From: Eleginops maclovinus | Taxonomy: Eukaryota > Chordata > Actinopteri > Perciformes > Eleginopidae | Assembly: GCF_036324505.1 (NCBI RefSeq) | Contig: NC_086352.1 | Location: 26,754,812 to 26,818,811 of the forward strand | Length of the DNA stretch: 64,000 bases | Reading direction: 5' to 3' | Part shown: positions 32,062 to 49,215 of the stretch, one piece after another | Layout: every line of letters begins with the position of its first letter | How positions within the stretch are numbered: position 1 is the stretch's first letter | Notes under the pieces: model-generated | What the model saw: only the letters and a program-made list of their open reading frames with translations | What the model was told of the DNA's origin: nothing | The model's database searches: none | Translations under genes and position numbers: made by a program

Positions 32062-32676
32062 AAAAGTCAGCGCTGAGCTTCAGTCGGCAATGTTCAAAAC
32101 AACAGATAACGCCAGAAATCTAGGTGCAGTCATGGACTCTGACCTGAATTTCAACAGTCATTAAAACAGTTACTAAGTCTGCCTACTATCACCTTAAAAG
32201 CACATCTAGGATTAAAGGACTAATATCACAGCAGGATCTATAAAAACTTGTCCATGCTTTTATCTTCAGTAGACTGGACTACTGTAATGGTGTCTTTACA
32301 GGTCTCAATAAGAAATCTATTAGAAAGCTGCAGCTGATTCAGAACGCTGCTGTTCGAGTCCTCACTAACACTAAGAGAGTGGATCAAATCACTCCAGTTC
32401 TGAAGTCTTTACACTGGCTTCCTGTCTGTCAAAGAATTGATTTCAAAGTTATGCTGCTGCCCAAAATACATTTCTGATCTCCTGCTACATTATGAACCAT
32501 CCACAACTCTCAGGTCTTCTGGGACGGGTCAGCTTTCCTTCCCCAGAGTCAGAACTAAACAAGGAGAAGCAGCGTTCAGTTATTACGCTCCAAATATCTG
32601 GAACAAACTCCCAGAACCCTGCAGGTCCGCTGCAACTCTTACTACTTTTAAATCCAGGCTGAAAACATTTATGTGA
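32062..32676 (+). mobile_element. L2-like LINE, 3' end of reverse transcriptase ORF (decayed)
   Basis: The plus strand encodes the C-terminal end of a fish L2/Maui-type reverse transcriptase, spread over several frames. Recognisable blocks are [84 protein letters not shown] and RSAATLTTFKSRLKTFM, followed by TGA at 32674. Damage includes a frameshift near 32160, a GAA-to-TAA stop at 32241-32243 and an apparent deletion of about 30 bp near 32455-32465, where the family has a VYKALNGLGP-type segment. It is 5'-truncated and dead. The family assignment is from memory of typical fish L2 proteins. Confidence 0.8.
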
Positions 32677-38684
<6,008 letters not shown>

Positions 38685-38867
38685 TAAGACGACACTTTGG
38701 AATACTTAAACCCATCAAAATCATACAACCATTACAGTTTGTGAGTATACGAATGTCATGCTTTAGACACGACATTTTATGGAACATTAAGTCTCTTAAG
38801 TCATTATAGTTTGTACATGACAAAAGAACATTTTGTCATGTTATTAAAAGAACATTTTGTCATGTTA
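38685..38867. repeat. degenerate tandem repeat with hairpin
   Basis: AAAAGAACATTTTGTCATGT is present at 38822-38841 and again at 38846-38865, a 24-bp period. The first copy sits in a hairpin: CATGACAAAA (38816-38825), loop GAACA, TTTTGTCATG (38831-38840), a perfect 10-bp stem. Just upstream, a unit starting CTTTTAAGACGACACTTTGG (about 38683) is imperfectly repeated about 77 bp later as CTTTAGACACGACATTTTAT (38761). No coding content. Confidence 0.65.
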
Positions 38868-38981
38868 CCCGAAGTAACACAGCTCACACAAACTGTTTTC
38901 CTCCTGACTTTTTTTAATCGACCCACCTTAATCACCAAAGGAGGAATAAAAGCTCTCAGCTATGCGATCTTTGACCTTTTA

Positions 38982-38984
<3 letters not shown>

Positions 38985-39063
<79 letters not shown>
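38985..39063. repeat. (TTA)n trinucleotide microsatellite
   Basis: This is about 79 bp of uninterrupted TTA/ATT repeats (about 26 units), running into TATATAAATATATATAA. It ends about 180 bp before the CpG-rich upstream region of the piggyBac-derived gene. Confidence 0.97.
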
Positions 39064-39068
<5 letters not shown>

Positions 39069-39239
39069 AATATATATAATATTAAACCAGCAGTTGATGT
39101 GTGCTGGAATGTTTAGCTTCTATTGTTTTTGTGGATAAGAGCTATCAAAGTCATTTTCTTTGAACTGCTCTTCTGTTATGGGGCCAGTGTGAAAACTATC
39201 ATCCCAGGATTGTGCCATTTATTGGCAGCTAGTCACACC

Positions 39240-39486
39240 AAGCGTTAAACCTTCACCGTGAGAACTATTCACTTTTAGCCAATGAACGTGTCGACCCTGC
39301 CATATATGGTACTTGTTGGCCGGGATATCCTGTCGGGCCATAGACACCCGCGTAAAAGAAGTCCCCTCTTATTGTGTTGATGAAGGGGGCGTAATCAATG
39401 AATGGCAGGCCGGTCCCTGGAAGGAAAACTACTCCGCTTAAAACGTTCTCCAGAGGAAACGCCATTTAACTCGTCGAAGTAAAGAG
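39240..39486 (+). promoter_or_regulatory. CpG-rich promoter/5' leader of piggyBac-derived gene
   Basis: This interval is CpG-dense (GTGTCGACC, GGCCGGGATATCCTGTCGGG, CACCCGCG, GGCGTAATC, GCCGGTCC and others) against an AT-rich intron. It carries a CCAAT box (39279-39283) about 205 bp before the proposed start codon. It ends CGTCGAAGTAAAGAG-ATG, with a purine at -3. A minus-strand frame of 66 codons through this region is treated as a shadow. The promoter role is inferred from position and composition only. A TTAA at 39244-39247 could be a piggyBac target site, but no matching right end was found. Confidence 0.45.
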
Positions 39487-39608
39487 ATGTTTCTGTCTGA
39501 GTCTGAGGATGAATTGGAAGAGCCCCACTCGGATATGGACTCTGAGAGCGAAAGCAGTTTGGACGACGAGGAATATGTTCCGGGGGGGCTGGCCCGAGGA
39601 TCCGTTCA
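39487..39608 (+). CDS. piggyBac-derived transposase gene, exon 1
   Basis: This is the proposed first coding exon. ATG at 39487 opens an acidic leader beginning MFLSESEDELEEPHSDMDSE and ending ...LARGSVQ, with the Q codon split by the intron. A GTGAGT donor follows at 39609. The 122 nt leave two bases (CA) that combine with the first G of exon 2 to give Gln and continue in frame as DDFSDEDSSDEEWD. Without splicing, a TGA stop appears immediately (CAG-TGA), which supports the intron. Such Ser/Asp/Glu-rich N-termini are typical of piggyBac transposases and PGBD proteins. It lies antisense within a nell1 intron. Splicing is inferred from consensus and frame, not from transcript data. Confidence 0.75.
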
Positions 39609-41426
39609 GTGAGTACAGACACCCGGAGCTTCTCAACACACAAGCCCCGCTACTAAACTACATATGAGTCGGCTACGTGTGGTGGGGTCTGACTGATCAC
39701 GCATGCAGATAGAATGAAAGTATACATAGGATGAATGTTGCACTTGTCCTGCTCCTCGTGCACATGCAGCTACTAGTACTATGCACATGCTGCTGTTACC
39801 CTGTTACAAAACAGCGATGTGTACAAATAAACAGCAGCCTCATCAGAGAGCCTTACGAGAAGGCCTCGTTGAACATGCAAACCCGCAGCTTCTGGTGTTG
39901 TTTTAATTTTGAGTTCAAACACGTTTTAAGCAAAGCGTTTAACTGTTGTGACAAGCTCGTGCACGTAACGGGGCGTGCACACGGCCGCTGTTTAACCTGT
40001 CCATAGGCTACTGCATATTTGATGAAGAAAATGCTGTGTCAACATAATATGACAAAAGCTAAAAGGGCTTTACAATACATATTATGTTCAGCACAACTAA
40101 GCCTGTGAAATAAATGTATCATGTGTAGCTCTGGACGAGCTTTGTAAGATTTAGAAGAAAAAAAAAATCCTGATGATGACTCAATTTCATCTCAGCTTGG
40201 ACTTGAAAATACACATTTATAACAGCAAGTCTACATTACAGCTTTTTTTTTCTAATTGATAAAACACATTTTTGAAAACGGGCCAAATTTTCTAAAAACA
40301 CTAATCACAATTCACAAAACCACACACCCAAAGTGCAAAACACAGAAGCACTGCAGCCAAAACTACATAATACTGTTGTTATACTTTTATTTTTCTCCAA
40401 AACGAACCAGTGCAACATTCATGCAAAACTCATAGTTACAGGTGTGTAAACCACAATGCTGCCTCTGTTAAATACTGTAAATAGAAGGGAAAACTTTGAT
40501 GGAAAATAAATATAAAACATATTTTTACAAAACACATTGGAAAGAAAAATACTCTGCATTTTACCACCAACTGGGTCTGGCCACATCACCTCATCAACCT
40601 GCAGAAGAAGCATGCACCTAGAGGCCTGACTGTCATACAGCTCCAACCATTATGCTGCAAATAACTCTTCAATGACTTCAATTCATCCTCGCTACCTCTT
40701 CCTCTTGCTGCTATCGATAAATAAAAAGATCTGAACTGGAGTCTTTTTCTAGTGCTTACATCCTGATTTATGAGTCATCAATAAAGCAGTTGAGTGTTTA
40801 TGGCCATTTGGCAGTGTATTTGTTAATTGGTTCATGTGTGTAGCATTTTTCATAGCAGTGTTTTGAAAATGGAAAACAAGTGAATATCTCAGATTCCTGT
40901 GTCTTACTTAGATACATGTGTGCAGTGTTTCGCAAAAAGTGACAAGTTGAATTGCAAATTGGGTGCAGCGCTGAGTATTTGTTTTGAAGATTTGAGCTCA
41001 GGTTTTGCTCTTTGAGTGTAAGTTTAAATAATTATGCTTTATGTGAGATTTTAGTGTGTTAGCAACTGAAAACAACTGTAATACCTTGTCTTTTCCTGCC
41101 TCAATTTAGGCAACATTAAAACCATTTTGGAATGATATTGATACATGTACATATAATGTAGTAATCCATCTGTAGAATTAATATAACTGTCCATCAAATA
41201 AAATTACCAGATGAAGTGTTTTGGGCTAAGCTACAGATGAAACAGATGACAAATCAAATGGTGGAAATAGTCCCAATCCCTATCAACATTTCTAAAGTGG
41301 TAGCAATATAATATTGTTAGTATAGCCACTATTGTGATCACATCATATAACATTCATGGTTTTGACCTTTAATTCCCTTTTTTATAGATATAACCTTAAT
41401 AATATTTACTTTTATTTTATTTACAG
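39609..41426 (+). other. intron of piggyBac-derived gene
   Basis: This 1,818-bp intron has a GTGAGT donor and a TTTTATTTACAG acceptor. Nearly half of it is a decayed Tc1/mariner-like element (40239-41078). A start at 41356 would add 23 intron-encoded hydrophobic/aromatic residues (FNSLFYRYNLNNIYFYFIY) unlike the acidic leader, so I prefer the spliced model. Confidence 0.65.
40239..41078 (-). mobile_element. Tc1/mariner (IS630-type) transposon remnant
   Basis: The element is flanked by TA on both sides (40237-40238 and 41079-41080). The left end starts CAGCTTTTTTTTTCTAATTG and the right end, read inward, starts CAGTTGTTTTCAGTTGCTAA. They share CAG, a T-run and TTG.TAA.ACAC. On the minus strand a relic of transposase coding sequence reads SQASRCMLLLQVDEVMWPDP, resembling the C(D)VDEVLWPDP segment I recall from fish IS630/mariner-type transposases. 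About 840 bp is too short for a full element, and the frame is broken, so it is inactive. It sits inside the intron of the piggyBac-derived gene and so inserted after, or together with, that intron. Confidence 0.6.
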
Positions 41427-43374
41427 GGATGACTTCAGTGATGAGGACAGTTCAGACGAGGAGTGGGATAGTAAACCTAAGAGAAGAGTTTCCAGGAAGC
41501 GCTGCCGCTCTGTTTCTGCTTCACCGGTGTCATCACCCCTGAAATCCCCCTCTCGGAAGCATGAAAAGAGTCCATGCAGAAAGAAGCAACACTATGCATC
41601 TACACCCAAAAAAAATACCTCTACCCCAAACAGTGGCAAGACATTATCCTCTCCACGGGGGAAAAACAAGAGCAGTAAGCCAGTAGAAAAAAAGGTTGTG
41701 AGAGAGGAAGAGGATGAGGTCGATGGAGATCGGTGGTGTAACATTGATGAGGAAGATGTTGAGCCTCTTCAGCCACGGTTCAGACCTGACAGAGATGTAG
41801 GACCGCAGCTGAACAGAACAGCTAACTACACGCCACTCGAACTGTTTCAGCTGTTCTTCTCTACGACAGTAATCAAAACTCTGGTAAAAAACACCAATAT
41901 CTACGGGAAAAAGAAATACCAAGGCCATAAGGAAAGCTGGGTGCCTGTCACATCAGCCGATATGTACTCCTTTATCTGCCTTGTCCTCTACATGGGTATT
42001 GTACCTCTTAAAACTCTGAGAGAGTTCTGGCGAGGATCTAAGCTGTTTAGCTTACCATTTCCTGCTTCTGTCATGTCCTCCAGACGCTTTCTAGCCATCT
42101 CCCGCAGCCTACACATGAACGATCCTGCAGTAGAAGCGGCCAATGAACAGAAGAAAGGGACATCAGGGTATGACCGGCTTTGCAAGATAAAGCCACTCTA
42201 TGGGCAGATTTTGGAGGCCTGCTACACTTTCTTTCATCCCCACCAGCATATCTCCATAGATGAAAGGATGGTGGCAAGCAAAGCAAGAATCGGATTTAAG
42301 CAGTACATCAAAAACAAGCCTACAAAATGGGGCTTTAAGCTTTTTGTTTTAGCAGATTCATCGTGTGGCTACACCTTAAACTTTTTTGTTTATGTGGGAA
42401 GAGAAAGCATGTCCTCAGGGAAGGGGGTAAGCTATGACGCTGTGATGAGACTGCTAAAAATCCCCTTTCTGGGTAAAGGATACAAGCTATACATGGACAA
42501 CTTTTACACTAGTCCAACTCTTTCCCTTGACCTCCTTCAGAAAAAAATCTGGTCTTGTGGCACGCTTCGCTCTAATGTAGCAGGGTACCCTAGAACGAAA
42601 AGGAATGCCATGCCTGAGAAAACACCAAGAGGAACTCTCCGGTGGATCAGGAAAGGACGGTTGCTGTTTGTGAAGTGGTTAGACACCCGGGAGGTTACAA
42701 TGTGTTCTACTTTACACAAGGCTTACAGCAATGAAATGGTGAAGCGGAAAGTGAAAGACGCCGATGGACAGTGGACACTGAAAGAAGTGCCCGTCCCAGG
42801 CTGCATCAAAGATTACAACAAGCACATGGGGGGTGTTGACTTGTCAGATGCCCTCATTAGCTACTACAATGTCCTCCATAAAACCCACAAATGGTACAAG
42901 ACTCTTTTTTATCATTTTGTGGACATAGCCACCGTGAATGCCTTCATCTTGCACAAAGGAATATGCAAACTGCAGAATCGGCGCATGTTGACGCAGAAAA
43001 ACTTCAGGGAACAACTGATTGTGTCCCTGGCTGAGGTTGGGTCAACTCCAACACGGTCAGGCCCACAAAACTTTATGTTGCCTGCCTCTCCTTTCAAAGT
43101 GCCTCCTGCTTCTCCATCCAATGTACCGGCCAATACACCTCCGTGCCCATCGGCTAAGCCAGCTGCTCCAGGTGTAGGTCACCTGCCAGCTTACTTTGTT
43201 GAGCAAATGACCAATGTGGCCCCCAGGTATCGGGCCACAGCTGGCAGAAGGGCGTGCGTGGTCTGCAAGAGAAAGTCGCCAGTCTATTGCAGCACATGTC
43301 AAAAAACACTTTGTTTCACTACGTTAAGGAACTGTTATAGTGAATGGCACAGAAGCAATGGTATTTGTGTGTAA
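41427..43374 (+). CDS. piggyBac transposase / PGBD-like protein, exon 2
   Basis: This is the main coding exon. The spliced protein is 689 residues, in the upper part of the usual 550-700 range. A basic, Ser/Pro-rich segment (about 57-105, SKPKRRVSRKRCR) that may hold a nuclear localisation signal is followed by an acidic block. The DDE_Tnp_1_7 core then starts near NYTPLELFQLFFS. Catalytic aspartates are intact: Asp319 in ISIDERM (codon 42259), Asp398 in YMDNFYTS (42496), and Asp512 with Asp515 in MGGVDLSDA (42838, 42847). After a Pro/Ser-rich linker comes a C-terminal cysteine-rich zinc-binding domain (about 648-689: CVVC, CSTC, C, C..WH). Such proteins bind transposon ends and cut and paste DNA at TTAA in the nucleus; domesticated PGBD genes keep the fold. 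No stop or frameshift interrupts 1.95 kb. Flanking terminal repeats were not found, so a mobile copy and a retained gene both remain possible. Confidence 0.9.
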
Positions 43375-44601
43375 GTGACAAAACTGATTTGGATATAGTG
43401 CGTATAGAGGGCCCTATGATAGGCAGGGGGACATAATTAGCCAATTTTTACAAGTTTTAGATAAACATGTTCCTTTGATTACAAAAACTGATGAAATGTC
43501 AACTGCCTTATGCTACCCCATACGTTTTTGTTACCATGATTACACTGAGTACTTAAAAAGGCCTATGCAAATGGTCTCTAAGTACCAAACTTAAGGAACT
43601 AGAATAATGGCCTTAAAAGTGTGCTCAATGAACTGGAAGACACTCTACTAAAAGGATTATTCTACACATCAATTTTTACTGGCAAAATTAACTGTCAAAA
43701 TTAAAGTACTCCCACGGCTCTAGTATCTGTTCCAGTCATTACTCCTTACACATTTAAATATATCAAACGGTCTCAGAAACTCTTAAAAATAACAGAAATG
43801 TATAGCTGCAACATGTCACCGTCTGGAAAACAGCCATCTCGGAGTAGCAACCGTAAAGCATTAAAAAGAAAACACACAATTGAAAAGAAATCTCCCAGCA
43901 TCATGAACAGATAGACATCTATGTACCACTGCCTGGAACACTGCTGTGAACATTAGAGATGTGTGATAGAGACAACAAGATGTCAGAAGATAATGGCGAA
44001 ATTATCTAATGTTAACAATATCCCTTAGATTTGGTTATGTCACAGCTGTGGAATATTGATGATTATCAACAGAAAAAAACAACACATATTGTGCTTCCCT
44101 TATGAACATCAATACCTCATGTTGTCTTTTTTGTTATCTGTTAACAAGATCATTATCTAATCTTTAATTTGGGAAGTTCGTTTAGAGTCATTTCAAGAAT
44201 CAATGGAAGACAGTTAAAATGTTTACATGTGCATTTGTTTAACAAAAACGACATTTTTCCTGGTTAAGATCTTTGTTGATGTGAACATGAGTCATTTGTT
44301 ATGCTGCTGTTACTTCTCCAGGTTTTGGTACAGCTCTACCTCAGCAGTTTGGTTTGTTGTTCAATAACTATTGCCTCCTCATGTTCATTTCTTACTACCA
44401 ATATATTGTCACTGAAGTTGTGGACTCATCAGTATTGCAGATACAGTTATACACTGGAGTACACTTTTTTCAAAAGGTTTCTTCGCTTCGTATTGGTATT
44501 ACTGAGGCTCAGATATATACAAAAAACAGCATATAAAGCTGAACTTTTGTACTTACAAGCATGCTGTTTTGTTACCTCATCAAGTCTACCTGACTTCACA
44601 G
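43375..44601 (+). other. 3' flank / probable 3' UTR of piggyBac-derived gene
   Basis: AT-rich non-coding sequence follows the TAA stop. A variant poly(A) signal ATTAAA is at 43700-43705 and the first canonical AATAAA is at 45439-45444, beyond the hAT insertion. Open frames at 44301-44624 show no domain. No piggyBac-type right terminal repeat next to a TTAA was recognised. Confidence 0.5.
44594..44601. repeat. hAT target-site duplication, left copy
   Basis: CTTCACAG immediately precedes the element's TAGTGGTGGGCA terminus and is repeated exactly at 45136-45143. Eight base pairs is the diagnostic hAT duplication length. Confidence 0.85.
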
Positions 44602-45135
44602 TAGTGGTGGGCAGATCGATCTAAAATATCGATGTATCGATACCAGCATTGGTATCATTATCGATCAATACTTGCGCCATGAGATCGATACTTAAGTTTC
44701 AGTACACTTCTTCCTTTATATCATACTGATTGTGCATGTGCAAACACCGCTCATCTCCCTCTGCCCCTCCCCTGGTTATACTGTGAGTGTTGCTGCCATG
44801 GAGTCACTTGACCCAGCAGTGCACTGATGGCTGCATGATGGCAGAGAGGAAGAGGAGCACTGTTTGGTTTTATTTATTTGCAGATCAAAACACTGCAAGC
44901 TGCGATGTTTGCAGAAAAAAAACAAGATACTGTGGCAACACCACACATGTACAAACACCTGAAAACCCACCCTAAAGAGAACTTAATTTTCATTAAAATG
45001 TGCATATTGATGACACATTGCTGTCCCCTTTCCAAAAGTAGATTAGCTGTTTTTCTAAGTAAAAAGTATTGGTGTCGGCAATACTGGCCTCTATGTACTT
45101 GGTATCGGATCGATACCAGATGTTGCCCTACCCTA
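44602..45135 (+). mobile_element. non-autonomous hAT transposon with BED zinc-finger relic
   Basis: This is a 534-bp element between exact 8-bp duplications CTTCACAG. The termini are TAGTGGTGGGCAGATCGATC and, inverted, TAGGGTAGGGCAACATCTGG (9 of the first 12 match). Subterminal regions on both sides are rich in ATCGAT/GGTATCGAT motifs (TATCGATGTATCGATACC left, GGTATCGGATCGATACC right), probably transposase binding sites. An ATG at 44798 starts MESLDPAVH then a stop. A downstream frame gives STVWFYLFADQNTASCDVCR and, after a frameshift near 44945, HMYKHLKTHPKEN. Together these match a BED-type zinc finger (CxxC...HxxxxH), the N-terminal DNA-binding domain of hAT transposases. The catalytic hAT domain is gone, so this is an internally deleted derivative mobilised in trans. 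Confidence 0.88.
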
Positions 45136-45143
45136 CTTCACAG
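45136..45143. repeat. hAT target-site duplication, right copy
   Basis: CTTCACAG directly follows the terminus ...TTGCCCTACCCTA and is identical to 44594-44601. Confidence 0.85.
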
Positions 45144-45438
45144 AAATGACACCAATACTTTTACATGCATCTAAATTGTACAATTGTTTGTGAATATGTA
45201 AAGAGTTCTCTGCAACAATAGCAGAGTATGAAAGCATTCTGTACTGTACAATGAACGACTTTTACCTCGGTCACAATCTTCAATACTTCTCCAACTCTTC
45301 CAAAGTTATTTCAAAGTGCCTCTTCTGTTGATAAACGTCTTTCTTTTTTTTTACAATACTCTTTTGAATGCTGTATGTACTGTACGTGTTTGTGGGTAGG
45401 AAGGATTTGGAATAGCCTTTGTCTGTGTTTCTGTAAAA

Positions 45439-45444
45439 AATAAA
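45439..45444 (+). terminator. candidate polyadenylation signal
   Basis: AATAAA in CTGTAAAAAATAAACTTTTA, followed by GT-rich sequence (AGTATGTTCATTCCATTGTGG). It is the first canonical signal after the piggyBac-derived stop codon, 2,065 bp downstream. Use by that gene is only a guess. Confidence 0.3.
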
Positions 45445-47850
<2,406 letters not shown>

Positions 47851-49049
47851 ATTTGCTAATGGCCTTTGTTGACCAAATGGGCCCAGGAACAGAAGAATCT
47901 TAAGAACCCAATAGCAAACTAAAAGTTAATTTTAGACATGCAACTTGGTTTCTACCTCCTTCCTGGATATTACACTGGTAATTGATCAAAAAGTAATGAG
48001 TTGTATGTTTGAGATGCAAGTTTTGACAACTACATGCTGTTCTTTGTAACTTAGCGTTGTGTGAGCATGATGTTAAAATAGATTTTGAAATGGAGATATG
48101 CAGAGGCAGAAAAGACTACCTAAAAAGTGAGTATTTTAAATATGTATTGTGTGAAGGAAAAGGCAGGGATGCACTGTACATGTTACCCAAGAGAACAAGA
48201 TCCTCACTGAAAAAACGATTGTTGCTCATTATTGGTTTTATCTGGATTTTGTAATTGTCATAATCATTAAAAACCAAAATCATTAATGAAAAAATATCTA
48301 ATTAATCCCCCAGCCCGAAGACCAATCATAATATTGGCATTATGTAAAGATAAAAGAAGCCCCTAAAAACTTGGTTGGATTACATGACTAAACCTACTGC
48401 CAAAAACATGTGTCACAATATTTCAAGTTGAGTGGTAAAGTGGATCATAAGCTTTGTGTAGCAACATTGTTCATCAAGCGAAGAGGCGCAAATCTCTCAA
48501 CACATTATTCATCGTGTCACCCTGATCACTGGCCCAGGCTCAGCCATTCAGACGGACAGCATGTGCCCTTACAATACTAGCTGCCCTGTCATTATGGTAA
48601 TGGTGCTGGGTGTCAAAACCCTGCTGCTGCTCTCCGACAGGATAAACACTTATCACATCATTACACACCATTATTGTTTTTAATGAAGTCAACAAGCTCC
48701 CAAGCACAGGATACCCTCTCAACGGTTGACTCATTAAATGTTCCAACATGTGAATAACCCACGGCTCACTTATCAAGTCACTCAGCTTTCCTCGAGCCTG
48801 CTCACCTCCTCCTCCTCACCAAACCACACGGACAATCAGTCACAACTCCGGCCTGTTCTGTTACTGTGACTGATGGAGATGTCCTGATAAGAGTAAGGGC
48901 AATTTATCTTTGAGCCAATATTGGATTTTGTATTACATTGACCCTGCCAATGTAATGGAGGTTCTCTGGGGTGAAAGTAAATAGGTACATGGTGTGTTTT
49001 AGCATTAAAAGTGTTAAACTTAAAGATAATGAAGTAATAAATGAAACTG
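47851..49049. other. intron stretch, no gene seen
   Basis: Nothing recognised beyond short chance frames. Confidence 0.5.
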
Positions 49050-49215
49050 GGTGTAACAGAGCTTAGATGGCAAAACTGCAGTCATTGCCATCTTAGCGGG
49101 ACTGTGTGCAGAGGGTTGCTGGATCAAACCCCCAATTAATATAAGTTTGTTAATTGCTGGGATTTTTACTAACTTGTGTGCCCCTGAGCAAGGGACGAAA
49201 ACCCCAAATGCTAAG
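49050..49215 (+). repeat. tRNA-derived SINE fragment
   Basis: GAGGGTTGCTGGATCAAACC is a B-box-like segment (family GAGGGTTGCCGGTTCAAGTCC). It is followed at 49180-49207 by GTGCCCCTGAGCAAGGGACG then AAAACCCC, matching the fish SINE phrase GTGCCCTTGAGCAAGGCACCGAACCCC. The copy is diverged, with no clear ends. Confidence 0.6.

Noticed and set aside
38685..38867. CRISPR-like array
   Set aside because: Only two direct copies with no regular spacers, in a vertebrate intron; it is a tandem/hairpin repeat.
39265..39643. Minus-strand frames of 66 and 82 codons over the piggyBac leader and exon 1
   Set aside because: They overlap the CpG-rich leader and exon 1 antisense, and no family or splice evidence was recognised.
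41356..41426. Upstream ATG start for the piggyBac ORF
   Set aside because: The 23 extra residues are intron sequence before a strong TTTACAG acceptor; splicing to the acidic exon 1 is in phase and gives a family-like N-terminus.
39244..44267. TTAA sites at 39244 and 44264 as the piggyBac insertion boundaries
   Set aside because: The adjacent sequences (ACCTTCACCG versus inverted CCAGGAAAAA) do not form convincing matching inverted repeats.
44301..44624. 107-codon plus-strand hydrophobic frame after the piggyBac gene
   Set aside because: No recognisable domain; two frames are open at once in AT-rich DNA, and it runs into the hAT terminus, so it is probably chance.
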